The notes beneath the pieces were generated by a model that was given only the letters and a program-made list of their open reading frames with translations, had not been told where the DNA came from and did not search any database. This document shows, piece after piece, positions 1 to 8,120 of a DNA stretch of 64,000 nt. Position numbers and translations under genes: made by a program. Source of the stretch: Halostella salina (lineage in GTDB: Archaea; Halobacteriota; Halobacteria; Halobacteriales; Natronoarchaeaceae); contig NZ_RCIH01000002.1 in NCBI RefSeq assembly GCF_003675855.1, positions 1-64,000 on the forward strand. The letters run 5' to 3'. Position 1 is the stretch's first letter, and the number at the start of each line of letters is the position of its first letter.

Positions 1-135
1 CCGTTTGAGTGTCTCAATGCCCTCGGTAACGTCGTCGTGAAACTCGCGCGACGACTGTACAGTCACGACTAGGGTTGATTCGGATCGAAGCTGTTCGCGC
101 TCCAGTGGATGCAGTGGCGGCGTGGTATCGTTCAT
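1..135 (-). CDS. TumA-like HTH antitoxin, N-terminal part (runs off the window)
   Basis: Only 45 codons are visible, from an ATG at 135 leftwards to the window edge. The sequence begins MNDTTPPLHPLEREQLRSES and continues into a charged segment ending IETLKR. It lies 24 bases downstream of a TumE-like toxin gene on the same strand. That is the toxin-then-regulator order also seen at 10837-10015, where the second gene is a winged-helix DNA-binding protein. By this synteny I infer the antitoxin/autorepressor of the pair. The DNA-binding domain itself is outside the window, so the call rests on position and the general N-terminal look. Confidence 0.55.
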   Translation of the reverse strand, partial: MNDTTPPLHPLEREQLRSESTLVVTVQSSREFHDDVTEGIETLKR

Positions 136-159
136 GGGTGTCACCGTGGTGTGATGGTC

Positions 160-498
160 TCACTTGACCTCGAACGCGGATTTCGGGATCTCGCTCCAGA
201 ACCGTTCCCAGAGTTCGATCATGCCGGGAAACGTGATACTGTCTGGGTTGGGGTCCGGTGCAACATGCAGTTCGTGTCCTTTCGTGTCCTCGTGTGAATT
301 ATCGTATCGGCGAATTGTCCCATCGTCAAGCGTGTGGGGAGGGTTCGGCTCCGTTGCACCGTAATGGAGTTTGTAGGCCCACCCAGACGGATACGCATCA
401 CGGTCAGTCCGCATGCAGAACACGCGGACGACGGTCCCGTCAGGGTACTTCTCCCCTTCGCTTATGCCATCGAGGTCGTCGTCGGTCAGCGATCCCAT
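160..498 (-). CDS. TumE/DUF6516-like toxin
   Basis: A 112-residue acidic protein. It resembles the gene at 10537-10836: both carry a YPDG(T/I) stretch, a KYRFQY/YKLHYG core strand, an R(F/Y)DN motif followed by a histidine-containing segment, and an aromatic C-terminal helix (ELWERFWSEI here, HAQRFYNEM there). These features fit the DUF6516 family, now called TumE, the toxin half of TumE-TumA modules. It is followed by a regulator gene beginning at 135. Upstream sit two TTGG...CCAA palindromes around a possible TATA element, giving an almost leaderless transcript. The biochemical activity cannot be read from the sequence. Confidence 0.6.
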   Translation of the reverse strand: MGSLTDDDLDGISEGEKYPDGTVVRVFCMRTDRDAYPSGWAYKLHYGATEPNPPHTLDDGTIRRYDNSHEDTKGHELHVAPDPNPDSITFPGMIELWERFWSEIPKSAFEVK

Positions 499-507
499 CC
501 TCGCTTA

Positions 508-552
508 TTGGTACAGAGGCCAACGCAATAACTCTATTGGTTCCAAAACCAA
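508..552 (-). promoter_or_regulatory. Promoter with paired TTGG-N8-CCAA operators
   Basis: Two palindromic boxes lie at 508-523 and 537-552. The second is the core of a larger inverted repeat (11-base arms, 532-557). An AT-rich element at 524-531 between them sits about 26-33 bases before the toxin ATG at 498, where a TATA box is expected. The same double-box layout precedes the second TumE-like gene at 10836, which suggests autoregulation by the cognate TumA-like protein. This is inferred, with no binding data. Confidence 0.55.
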
Positions 553-557
553 TAGAG

Positions 558-895
558 ACGATCCACAACGTGCAAGATATCATGGAATCGGAGTTAACAA
601 GCACAGGGAGAGTGGGTTCGGAGTGAAAAGGCCGGGAACTAGTTAGCATCTACCCCCACTGTTTCCTACCGGGCAAATGCTCTTGTTTAAGGGTAGTAAC
701 ATATGCAGCAGGCCGCTGAGGAATAGACACACACCACTATTTCAGTTGGCAGAGTTCAGATAGATCCCCATACCAACGCGTTTAGTAAGGATTTGAAAGT
801 ATACGGGCTGGTGAACCTGCGGTTCGAAGGGGAAACCGCATTGAATAGTGGGCACGTACTACTAGTTGGAGCCAAACGCAGAGAGGGAACACAAT
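558..895. other. Intergenic region without a recognisable gene
   Basis: This stretch of about 340 bases lies between the divergent TumE-like gene and the SHOCT gene. I see no conserved reading frame, tRNA or repeat in it. The last 60 bases should hold the promoter of the SHOCT gene, but no strong TATA box stands out. Confidence 0.5.
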
Positions 896-1267
896 ATGGC
901 TACAAATACAGACGATACACGGCTGATCACGATCCTCCTCATACTTCTCGGTGCGTTCGTCGTCCTCCCGATGGTCTTCATGGGCTTCGGGTTGATCGGA
1001 TTCGGGCCGATGATGGGTGGGATGGGGGGCGGTGGAATGTGGGGCAGCGGAACGATGTCAGGGTGGATGTTCATCGTCGGCATCGTGATGCAGCTCCTGT
1101 TCCTCGCTGCCCTCATCGGTGGTGGGTACCTGCTCTACCGAGCGGCCACAGGGGGTGAGAGTCACACGGACCAGGCGATCGAAGAACTTCGGCTCGCCTA
1201 CGCTCGTGGCGAGTTGAGCGACGAGGAATACGAACAGCGACGCGAGGCGCTCGAACGGGACACCTAA
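896..1267 (+). CDS. SHOCT-domain membrane protein
   Basis: A 123-residue protein when started at the ATG at 896; an earlier in-frame ATG at 866 is possible but adds an unconserved tail. There are two hydrophobic helices: residues about 10-35, then a methionine/glycine-rich turn (MMGGMGGGGMWG), then about 58-82. After them comes a short C-terminal SHOCT motif (AIEELRLAYARGELSDEEYEQR). SHOCT is a small helical oligomerisation/localisation module common on haloarchaeal membrane proteins; its role here is unknown. The next gene follows 23 bases later on the same strand. The Met-rich loop and the copper ATPase 2 kb downstream invite a metal link, but that is only a guess. Confidence 0.75.
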   Translation: MATNTDDTRLITILLILLGAFVVLPMVFMGFGLIGFGPMMGGMGGGGMWGSGTMSGWMFIVGIVMQLLFLAALIGGGYLLYRAATGGESHTDQAIEELRLAYARGELSDEEYEQRREALERDT

Positions 1268-1290
1268 TCGCGAACCAACGAATCCAAGGA

Positions 1291-1926
1291 ATGACGAAGA
1301 CGTCCGACCACTACACGACGGCGCGTTCGTCCCTCCCGACTTGGCTTGACCGATACACAACGCTCGGACTGTACGGACTCCTCATCGGAACAGTCCTTTG
1401 TCTCGTTTCTCTGTTCACGAATCCCGTTCCGGACCCGTCGTTCTCCTGGGCAACACTCCCGCAATCACTGCGACTTCCACTCCAGCAACCGAGAATCGAA
1501 CACTGGCCGGTCACCTACACCGTCGGCATCTGGCTGTGGGTCCTTTGCTTTCCCGCCCTGTTCCTCGCCGGCTATCGACGATACGGCGACTCGGAGCGTG
1601 GGAAAGCGGTGTGGTTCGTTGCGTTGCCGACGGTTGCGATGCTTGGCTGGACCACGTACTGCCGGTTCTTCTGGCCGAAGCTCCAGCCACCGACCTGGAA
1701 CGCTCCGGCCTACACGTTCGTTTGCTGGCTGTACTGTTCGACCTACGACGCCATCTGGAGCAACGCAGCGTTCGTGATCGCGCTTCTCGGCGGCGTCGCG
1801 ACAGTCCTCATGTTCCAGCAAACACGTAGAAACGAGTACGTACTCATCGGATTCGGCATACTGGCCCTCCCGCTCGGACTGCCGGCTCTTTACGAGGGGT
1901 CCCGTCGAGTCGGAAGTGAGCGTTGA
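1291..1926 (+). CDS. Hypothetical integral membrane protein
   Basis: A 211-residue protein that I cannot assign to a named family. It has about five hydrophobic segments: residues 24-43, 74-96, 106-122, 155-174 and 182-200. The loop between the third and fourth is rich in Trp, Cys and Tyr (YCRFFWPKLQPPTW). It is probably co-transcribed with the upstream SHOCT gene, 23 bases away. The codon usage looks normal for the window. It ends just before a tnpB remnant on the opposite strand. Confidence 0.65.
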   Translation: MTKTSDHYTTARSSLPTWLDRYTTLGLYGLLIGTVLCLVSLFTNPVPDPSFSWATLPQSLRLPLQQPRIEHWPVTYTVGIWLWVLCFPALFLAGYRRYGDSERGKAVWFVALPTVAMLGWTTYCRFFWPKLQPPTWNAPAYTFVCWLYCSTYDAIWSNAAFVIALLGGVATVLMFQQTRRNEYVLIGFGILALPLGLPALYEGSRRVGSER

Positions 1927-2180
1927 GCGACCCAGCGTTAAAGCGGTGGAAGTCAGCGTAGACTCCCGTCTGGCCGAAATAGAGGCAGGTGACTCACAGT
2001 CACCGCTCGCGTTTAGCGCCCGATTGCTCAATCGCACACCCAGGGTTGCGTTTCCGTCAACCCCACATTGGTTGGGACGGAGATACCGCAATCCGATGCT
2101 CTCCGCCTCGTGGAAAGTACCGCCGAAGAAGTCTATCCAGCGAATTGCCAGAGACGACTTTCCGTCTTGAAGACGAACCC
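1927..2180 (-). pseudogene. Decayed 3' end of a tnpB gene
   Basis: On the minus strand the frame contains SIGLRYLRPNQCGVDGNAT, then LGVRLSNRALNASGD and a serine/threonine-rich tail. This matches the C-terminal end of haloarchaeal IS1341-type TnpB, downstream of the AKNIG motif (compare AKNIGMRYVRRGQ in the intact gene at 11044-12297). The RuvC motifs and the zinc finger are missing. It is a fragment left by an old insertion, not a gene. Confidence 0.55.
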
Positions 2181-2290
2181 TAAGGCGTGAGTGGTCAGCA
2201 TTCGCGCCGGCCCGACCTTGCAAGTTTTTCCGGTGAGTCCACCGTTAGTGTCTGCCAGTGTACTGGTTGCAGCTTCCAAAGGCAGGTAAC

Positions 2291-3292
2291 ATGAATCCGG
2301 TCCCCCTCGCTGTCGGCGCACTCTTACTTGTGCTGGCCATCATCGACATCCTCTGGACGACGCTTTGGGTCGAGGGCGGTGCCGGTCCTCTTACGTCCCT
2401 GGTGATGTCCAGCACCTGGAAGACGCTGAAGACCGTGTCCGGAGAGCGCCCCCGTGTGCTCTCGCTTTCCGGACCGCTGATCCTCGTCCTTGGACTCATC
2501 ATGTGGATCGCACTCCTCTGGGCCGGGTGGACGTTCCTGTTCGCAGGCAGTGAGGGGAGTCTCATCGATACGCGGAGCACTGGCCCGATTTCCTGGACAG
2601 AACGGTTCTACTTCGTCGGATACACGGTGTTCACGATGGGGAACGGGGATTTCACACCGAACGGCGGGATCTGGCAGGTCGCGACCGCACTCATGACGGC
2701 CAGCGGGATGCTCTTTGTCACGCTCAGTGTCACGTATGTCCTCAATGTCCTCAGTGCCGTCACCCAGAAACGCTCACTCGCAAGCGGCATCAACGGACTC
2801 GGTGCACATCCCTCGGAGATACTCGAAACGAGTTGGAACGGCGACGGGTTTCAGGGGTTAGAGCTGCCGTTAAACACGATCGCAAGCCAGCTCGACACAC
2901 TCACGGCAAATCACAAAGCCTACCCGATCCTCCACTACTTCTTCACGCCCCAGACGTCACAGGCACCGACGACGAACATCACTATCTTGGACGAGACGCT
3001 GACCGTCCTTCAGTTTGGCGTCGCTCCAGAACACCGCCCGGGTGAACCAGCGATCAGGCAAGCTCGGTCGAGTGTCCAGAACTATCTTGATACGCTCGGA
3101 CAGGCGTTCGTCGAACCAGCGTCACGGCCACCACCGGCCCCGGATCTCGAACACCTACGCAACGATGGGATCCCGACCGTTCCGGATGAAACCTTTACTG
3201 CCTCGCTGCAGGAGATAGACGCTCGCCGACGCCATCTGTTAGGTCTCGTCGAGTCGGACGCACGACGCTGGCCGGGTGCCGACAATCACTAA
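2291..3292 (+). CDS. Potassium-channel-family (ion_trans_2) protein
   Basis: A 333-residue protein when started at the ATG at 2291. TM segments are at residues 5-28 and 60-86. A pore helix and a selectivity-filter-like TMGNGDFTP lie at 115-123, and a final TM at 127-155. The remaining 180 residues are a soluble domain with no clear RCK signature. The filter replaces the classical TVGYGD with TMGNGD, a form found in distant members of the family, so potassium selectivity should not be assumed. It stands alone on the plus strand ahead of the copper ATPase. Ion-channel identity is fairly safe; the physiological ion is not. Confidence 0.75.
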   Translation: MNPVPLAVGALLLVLAIIDILWTTLWVEGGAGPLTSLVMSSTWKTLKTVSGERPRVLSLSGPLILVLGLIMWIALLWAGWTFLFAGSEGSLIDTRSTGPISWTERFYFVGYTVFTMGNGDFTPNGGIWQVATALMTASGMLFVTLSVTYVLNVLSAVTQKRSLASGINGLGAHPSEILETSWNGDGFQGLELPLNTIASQLDTLTANHKAYPILHYFFTPQTSQAPTTNITILDETLTVLQFGVAPEHRPGEPAIRQARSSVQNYLDTLGQAFVEPASRPPPAPDLEHLRNDGIPTVPDETFTASLQEIDARRRHLLGLVESDARRWPGADNH

Positions 3293-3357
3293 GGAACCTC
3301 CCCGAAAGCCCCCAAACCCATCAATCTCGGCCCTGTACTCTTGCCCACTGACCACCG

Positions 3358-5625
3358 ATGGATGACCACGACCGTTCGTCCGATGAGGCGGGGGCATCTG
3401 ACGAACACCCTCATGACGGACACCGAAAGACAGCAGACGACGAGAGCGCCGATGGGGCGGACGAATCACGGGTTGAGCAATCGATGCTTGCGGACGAGGC
3501 AGAAGACGCCGGCGACGCCGAACAGGCAATTGCGGAGGAACACGAACACCACGTAGGCCACGGGGTTGGAGACCACGAACACGGCGGGGATCATGACGGC
3601 AACGGTGGCATGCACGAGGGTCACGAGCGGATGTTTCGCCGTCGGTTCTTCGTCTCGACGCTTCTGTCGATCCCGGTACTCCTCTATAGCGACGCGCTTC
3701 AGGACTGGCTGAACTTCTCGGTCCCGGCGTTCCCCGGTAGTGAGTGGATCAATCCCGTCTTCGCCGTCATCGTGTTCGCCTACGGTGGGGTCCCGTTCCT
3801 CCGGATGGCCGTCCCGGAACTGAAAGACCGGGAACCGGGGATGATGACACTCATCTCGATGGCTATCTCGGTGGCGTTCGTCTATAGCCTCGCGAGCGTC
3901 ATCTTCCCGACCACGTCGGCGTTCTTCTGGGAACTCGTGACGCTGATCGACATCATGCTGTTGGGCCACTGGATCGAGATGCGGTCGGTCCGGCGGGCCT
4001 CCAGCGCGCTTGACGAACTGGCGAAGCTCATGCCGGACACCGCCGAGCGAATCACCGAAGAGGGGGGCACGGAGGAAGTACCGGTAGACGAGCTCTCGGA
4101 GGGAGACCGCATCCTCGTCCGGCCGGGTGCGAGCGTGCCCGCCGACGGCGTCGTCGAGGAGGGGGATTCCAGCGTCAACGAGTCGATGATCACCGGCGAG
4201 TCGAAACCCGTCGACAAGGAGCCCGGTGACGAGGTGATCGGGGGGACCGTCAACGGCGATGGAAGTCTTCGAGTCCGAATCGATGCCATCGGCGATGACA
4301 CGACCCTCGCGGGGATCATGCGTCTCGTCGAGGAGGCCCAGTCAAGCAAATCACGGACGCAGGCACTCGCCGACCGCGCTGCCGGCTGGCTGTTCTACGT
4401 CGCACTCGGGGCAGCTATCGTGACAGGCATTGCGTGGACGGTCGCGACGACGTTCGATGCGACGGTCGTCGAACGTGTCGTCACGGTCCTGGTCATCGCG
4501 TGTCCGCACGCTCTCGGGCTCGCCATTCCGCTCGTCGTCGCGATCAACACGTCGCTCGCCGCTCGCAACGGGATGCTCATCCGCGACCGCATCGCGATGG
4601 AGGAAGCGCGGAACCTGGACTCGATCATCTTCGACAAGACCGGGACGCTCACCGAAGGTGAACACGGAGTCGTCGGGATAGCCACCGTCGATCGCGTCGA
4701 CGAGGGCGAGGCACTCGAACTAGCTGCCGCCGTCGAATCCGACTCCGAACATATGATCGCCCGGGCAATCCGGGAAGCGGCTAGCGAGCACGGGATCGAT
4801 GCGCCAGCCGCCAGCAATTTCGAGGCGATCAAAGGCCGGGGCGTTCGGGCCACTGTCGATGGAGAGGAGATCTACGTCGGCGGGCCGAACCTCCTTTCCC
4901 ATCTCGATGTCGACGTCCCGCCGGAGCTGGAGACGTTCGCCGACGAAGCAGGCGAGAATGCACAGACGGTCGTGTACCTCGTCCGGGATGGAGAGCTGAT
5001 CGCAGCCTTCGCCATGGCGGACGTGATCCGCGAGGAAAGCTACGCCGTCGTCGACGCGCTCCACGATCTGGACATCGAGGTGGCGATGTTGACCGGCGAT
5101 TCTGAGGACGTGGCCAATGCGGTCGCCGCCGAACTCGGTATCGACACCGTCTTCGCGGAGGTGTTGCCCGAGGATAAGGACAAGAACGTACAGGAACTGC
5201 AGGATCAGGGAAAGCTCGTCGGAATGGTCGGCGACGGGGTCAACGACGCGCCTGCACTAACCCGAGCGGACGTCGGGATCGCTATCGGCAGCGGGACGGA
5301 CGTCGCCGTTCAATCGGCGGATGTCATCCTCGTCCAGAACAACCCGATGGACGTCGTCCGGCTGGTGAAGCTCAGCCGGACGAGTTACCGGAAGATGCAG
5401 GAGAATATCGTCTGGGCAGCGGGGTACAACGTGTTTGCGCTCCCGCTCGCAGCGGGCGTTCTCGCACCGATCGGGATCCTTCTCTCACCGGCTGTCGGCG
5501 CTCTATTAATGTCGCTCAGTACGGTGATAGTGGCGATCAACGCACAACTCCTCCGACGAGTTGATCTTTCAGTGCCAAGTCTACCGGGAATGTCACCATC
5601 CGGGCAAACACAACCTGCGGACTGA
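3358..5625 (+). CDS. copB: CPH-type (P1B-3, CopB-like) heavy-metal P-type ATPase
   Basis: A 755-residue ATP-driven metal exporter of the cytoplasmic membrane, probably for copper. It has a histidine-rich N-terminal tail (residues 16-90, with HEHHVGHG and DHEHGGDH) instead of a ferredoxin-like metal domain. The TGES actuator motif is at 279-282, and the intramembrane CPH site, which marks the P1B-3 group, at 382-384. The phosphorylation motif DKTGT is at 426-430, and [10 protein letters not shown] follows near 620. The conserved HP dipeptide of the nucleotide domain (usually SEHP) reads SEHM at 463-466. The length fits CopB. No CopY- or CopZ-like partner is adjacent. Confidence 0.9.
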   Translation: MDDHDRSSDEAGASDEHPHDGHRKTADDESADGADESRVEQSMLADEAEDAGDAEQAIAEEHEHHVGHGVGDHEHGGDHDGNGGMHEGHERMFRRRFFVSTLLSIPVLLYSDALQDWLNFSVPAFPGSEWINPVFAVIVFAYGGVPFLRMAVPELKDREPGMMTLISMAISVAFVYSLASVIFPTTSAFFWELVTLIDIMLLGHWIEMRSVRRASSALDELAKLMPDTAERITEEGGTEEVPVDELSEGDRILVRPGASVPADGVVEEGDSSVNESMITGESKPVDKEPGDEVIGGTVNGDGSLRVRIDAIGDDTTLAGIMRLVEEAQSSKSRTQALADRAAGWLFYVALGAAIVTGIAWTVATTFDATVVERVVTVLVIACPHALGLAIPLVVAINTSLAARNGMLIRDRIAMEEARNLDSIIFDKTGTLTEGEHGVVGIATVDRVDEGEALELAAAVESDSEHMIARAIREAASEHGIDAPAASNFEAIKGRGVRATVDGEEIYVGGPNLLSHLDVDVPPELETFADEAGENAQTVVYLVRDGELIAAFAMADVIREESYAVVDALHDLDIEVAMLTGDSEDVANAVAAELGIDTVFAEVLPEDKDKNVQELQDQGKLVGMVGDGVNDAPALTRADVGIAIGSGTDVAVQSADVILVQNNPMDVVRLVKLSRTSYRKMQENIVWAAGYNVFALPLAAGVLAPIGILLSPAVGALLMSLSTVIVAINAQLLRRVDLSVPSLPGMSPSGQTQPAD

Positions 5626-5703
5626 AACCCGGAGTGTCAGTAACTGCTACTGAAGGAGCATTCCGCTACTCCCATTCAAGCGTTATAGAAAGTGCGAGGC
5701 GAC

Positions 5704-5727
5704 AACCCACGGCTTTAGCCGTGGGTT
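5704..5727. terminator. Perfect hairpin, terminator or IS end
   Basis: A 10-base perfect inverted repeat (AACCCACGGC / GCCGTGGGTT) with a TTTA loop, followed by GACC. It lies 80 bases after the copper ATPase. Hairpins of this kind are often found at the ends of haloarchaeal IS200/IS605 elements. A tnpB tail on the same strand lies 1 kb further on (6725-6863), so it may mark an old element end rather than a simple terminator. Confidence 0.45.
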
Positions 5728-5775
5728 GACCTCCTCCCACAGCGTTTTGTCAGTGACGTGTGAGACTGCGCACGA

Positions 5776-6732
5776 ATGACGCGGGACGTAACTCGACGGA
5801 CGGCGCTCGCGCTCACGGCGGCCGTCACCCCGCTCGTCGCCGGCTGCCAAGATGCCGAACCGTCGTCCGATGGCGAGGATTCATCGGCGGCGACCGACAC
5901 GACGGACCCCACGCGACGGGCCACCGGGACCGAGACAGTATCGGAGCCGCGGGGCGACGGCCCGGACATCGCCGCGACCTACCAGCTCGGACACGGGCAG
6001 TGGGGCGACTGCATGGCCGGCAGTCCGAACGGCGGCCGATACGAGCAGGTCGTCGACGACGTTGCCACGCGCCACCGCGCCGCCTTCCGGGCGGCGAGGG
6101 TCGGGCGCGTCAGAACGCAGTTTCCGGCCGCGGAGGGCGGCCGGCGGCGGCTCGCTGCCTTCCTCGACCGGACCGAGCTGGACGTCGACCTCGTGGCGGA
6201 TGTCGTGCGGGCAGCGGGGGCGGGCGACCATCGGGCGTTCGTCCCCGACCTCGCCGACGTGAGCGCAGGCGGCGAGGCGGTAGCCGGAGTGGTCGTGCCG
6301 GTTCGCTCGCTCCGAGGGGAGCGCGCAGGGGATGTCCGGGACCGGCTCCGCGACGATTACGGGTCGCTGCCGGCGTTCGCCGACTGGCTGCGGTCGGCGC
6401 TGTCGGACCGGCGGATCGTCGCGCAGGTCGGGATGCCGGGCGTCAGGTCGCTCCCCGGACAGCCCGTGTGGTACCGGGAGACGGTCGGCCGGTTCGACGC
6501 CGTGACGAACGCCGCCTGGCCGCCGCGGGCGTCCGACTCGCCCGGGGGGACGTTCGCGGCGTCGCTCCGCGATACGTTCCAGGCGCTCCGCGAGTTCGCG
6601 CGCCACGCCGACAGCGAGTTCGAGCCGACGGTCGCGTCGGGACTGCCGACGGGCGTCGACGCGTGCACGGACGGCGGCCCGCGGGCGGTCCCGCGCGACC
6701 CCGTATTCTGTCTCGCGGCCTCGAACAGGTAG
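5776..6732 (+). CDS. Putative Tat-exported lipoprotein of unknown function
   Basis: A 318-residue protein whose N-terminus reads MTRDVTRRTALALTAAVTPL followed by VAGC. This is a twin-arginine-like signal with a lipobox cysteine near residue 24, typical of haloarchaeal lipoproteins. A Ser/Thr/Asp linker follows (residues 25-65), then an Arg- and Ala-rich globular domain that I do not recognise. It would be anchored on the outer face of the membrane. The gene is more GC-rich than its neighbours and lies between an IS-end-like hairpin (5704) and a tnpB tail (6725). Its last codons abut or overlap that remnant, so the C-terminus may have been altered by insertion. Confidence 0.6.
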   Translation: MTRDVTRRTALALTAAVTPLVAGCQDAEPSSDGEDSSAATDTTDPTRRATGTETVSEPRGDGPDIAATYQLGHGQWGDCMAGSPNGGRYEQVVDDVATRHRAAFRAARVGRVRTQFPAAEGGRRRLAAFLDRTELDVDLVADVVRAAGAGDHRAFVPDLADVSAGGEAVAGVVVPVRSLRGERAGDVRDRLRDDYGSLPAFADWLRSALSDRRIVAQVGMPGVRSLPGQPVWYRETVGRFDAVTNAAWPPRASDSPGGTFAASLRDTFQALREFARHADSEFEPTVASGLPTGVDACTDGGPRAVPRDPVFCLAASNR

Positions 6733-6873
6733 GGACGGGCTGTCCCGAATCAACGCCTGTGGAGACTGTGCTCCCTACGGACACCGATTCGGTGTCTGCA
6801 AAGCGCGTCGTGGAAACAGGAAGCCCCACCTCAAGGAGCGAACCGCATTAGCGGTGAGCGAGTAGGGGGGAGG
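6725..6873 (+). pseudogene. tnpB C-terminal remnant with structured 3' end
   Basis: The frame reads STPVETVLPTDTDSV then SAKRVVETGSP and, after a one-base shift near 6830, LKERTALAVSE and a stop. This is the classical C-terminal tail of IS1341-type TnpB. Bases 6824-6873 carry the C-rich/CTCAAGGAGCGA...GAGCGAGTAGG motif seen at four other places in the window, with a perfect inner stem ACCGC-ATTA-GCGGT (6842-6855). The rest of tnpB is absent. Confidence 0.6.
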
Positions 6874-6908
6874 AAGCCACTAAGTAGCACGGGCCCGAAT
6901 GTATCCGC

Positions 6909-7157
6909 ATGAGTAGTATCGATCTTCCGCCCGGAGTGCTGGATGCGATTTCGGCACCGCCGGAGGATCGTGAGCCGATCGTTCGGCAGGAACTCGCCGT
7001 GTCGTTGTACCGGGAGGGATACCTGTCCTTCGGTAAGGCGCGAGAACTGGCCGGTCTCTCGAAGGCGGAGTTCCATCGGCTTCTCGGCGAGCGCAAGGTT
7101 GAACGTCACTACACTGAAGAAGACTTGGCCCTCGATGTCGAGTACGCGCTGGAATAA
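6909..7157 (+). CDS. UPF0175 family antitoxin
   Basis: An 82-residue helical protein containing the UPF0175 pattern: AVSLYREGYLSFGKARELAG, then SKAEFHRLLGER and a C-terminal strand VERHYTEEDLALD. UPF0175 proteins are small DNA-binding antitoxins usually encoded just before a DUF3368 PIN-like toxin. That arrangement is present here. The stop codon TAA at 7155 is followed directly, in the same frame, by the toxin coding sequence. The start at 6909 (ATG) lies shortly after an IS remnant, so the promoter is probably within 6870-6905. Confidence 0.8.
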   Translation: MSSIDLPPGVLDAISAPPEDREPIVRQELAVSLYREGYLSFGKARELAGLSKAEFHRLLGERKVERHYTEEDLALDVEYALE

Positions 7158-7181
7158 CTCGTTTCGAACACGTCACCGCTG

Positions 7182-7631
7182 TTGAATCTCGCTCTCGTCG
7201 AGCGGCTTCATCTGATCGAATCCCAGTTCGGAGAGGTGGTCGTTCCGACAGCTGTCTGGACTGAACTCACCGCGGGATCCGACGGCCGTGACCGTATCGA
7301 GGCGCTTCGTGACCGGGGCGGAATGCGGGTCGTATCGCTGGAGCCGACCGATCTCCGAACCGAGTTCGAACGGGAACTCGATAGCGGGGAGGCCGCGGCC
7401 ATCGCGTATGCCATCGACATCGACGCGGACCGGGTACTCATCGACGAGCGTGAAGGCCGTGCGACAGCCACGCGACACGACGTACCAGTGACCGGGGCCG
7501 TGGGAATGCTCCTCCGCGCGTCCGACCGAGGAGAAGTTGACCTCGAAACGGAACTCGACGCGCTCCGCGAGGCAGGCTTTTGGATCTCGGACACACTGTA
7601 CGAACGCGCACTCGAAACGGACGCTGAGTAG
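7182..7631 (+). CDS. DUF3368 PIN-like toxin lacking a normal start codon
   Basis: The protein has the DUF3368 pattern: VVVPTAVWTEL, DSGEAAAIAYAI, RVLIDEREGR and a C-terminal WISDTLYERAL. These carry the acidic residues of the PIN-like RNase fold. Homology clearly begins before the TTG at 7182. The codons right after the antitoxin stop (from 7158) read LVSNTSPLLNLA, the usual first strand of this family, but they contain no ATG or GTG. Translation must start at TTG (losing that strand), use a non-standard codon, or read through the antitoxin stop in the same frame. The toxin may be inactivated. Coordinates given are those of the TTG-initiated frame. Confidence 0.65.
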   Translation: MNLALVERLHLIESQFGEVVVPTAVWTELTAGSDGRDRIEALRDRGGMRVVSLEPTDLRTEFERELDSGEAAAIAYAIDIDADRVLIDEREGRATATRHDVPVTGAVGMLLRASDRGEVDLETELDALREAGFWISDTLYERALETDAE

Positions 7632-7833
7632 AAGACTTCGCTCACGGAGAGGTCGATTCGCCAGCGAAGACGTGGAGATCCTCGTCGTTGTCCACGACTC
7701 GACGTTTGATTTGCGGCTGAGATGGCGGTAGCAACGACAATATAGTGGCCGTCATCGCCTTGACGGACGTGATACTAAATTTTTCACAGTACTTACGGCA
7801 AAAGGTGTATGCTGCTCTGCCGGGGAGACCCCC

Positions 7834-7850
7834 CCCCACGTCCGCATAAT
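7834..7850 (-). repeat. ORB-like repeat 1
   Basis: CCCCACGTCCGCATAAT, preceded by further C residues. Read on the minus strand it gives ATTATGCGGAC followed by a G run, the shape of a haloarchaeal origin recognition box. It is a direct copy of repeat 2. Confidence 0.6.
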
Positions 7851-7940
7851 TACTCCCATAGGGTACCCTCACTCTGTATTCCTCTAAATGGATGAGAAGA
7901 TCGTTACGGAGTAAGATGAGTGAAACACCTCTACGGCCCA

Positions 7941-7960
7941 CCCCACCATGTCCGCATAAT
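7941..7960 (-). repeat. ORB-like repeat 2
   Basis: CCCCACCATGTCCGCATAAT, in the same orientation as repeat 1, 107 bases away from it. It shares the exact core GTCCGCATAAT. Confidence 0.6.
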
Positions 7961-8024
7961 TCATAGAGAAAGAGATCGGGTTGTGTTGTAAAGAGCCTCT
8001 TACGTCGTGTGTATTCAGTAGTGT

Positions 8025-8044
8025 ATTATGCGGACAGAGTGGGG
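8025..8044 (+). repeat. ORB-like repeat 3, inverted
   Basis: ATTATGCGGACAGAGTGGGG, the same element in opposite orientation to repeats 1 and 2. It lies 77 bases before the Orc1/Cdc6 start and so faces repeat 2 across an AT-rich segment. Confidence 0.6.
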
Positions 8045-8090
8045 TAGTTATTCTGCTCTCTCAGAATGAAGACGCTCCGGACACGATGGT

Positions 8091-8097
8091 TTTATAA
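8091..8097 (+). promoter_or_regulatory. TATA box of orc1/cdc6
   Basis: TTTATAA centred 27 bases before the ATG at 8121, the distance expected for a leaderless haloarchaeal transcript. It supports the ATG at 8121 over the earlier in-frame ATG at 8103. Confidence 0.6.
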
Positions 8098-8120
8098 GCA
8101 GGGTGCACAATTACGTTCGT

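Larger units (their letters stand above)
7765..8050. other. Putative replication origin upstream of orc1/cdc6
   Basis: The gene-free DNA before the Orc1/Cdc6 gene contains three copies of an ORB-like element. Two have the same orientation (7834-7850, 7941-7960) and one is inverted (8025-8044). The shared core is ATTATGCGGAC, with a G tract 1-4 bases further on. AT-rich tracts (about 7765-7800 and 7950-8020) could unwind. Inverted ORBs bracketing an AT-rich stretch next to an orc gene is the usual layout of archaeal origins. The core differs from the common haloarchaeal ORB, which suggests a specific initiator/origin pair. Activity is inferred. Confidence 0.65.

Noticed and set aside
532-557. 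The 26-base palindrome considered as a terminator
   Set aside because: It lies just upstream of the TumE-like start, no gene ends beside it, and its core matches the operator-type boxes found at the other TumE locus.
5760-6851. A 363-codon frame overlapping the lipoprotein gene
   Set aside because: Arg-rich shadow in the +1 frame. Only its last 40 codons are meaningful, as the tnpB tail noted at 6725-6863.
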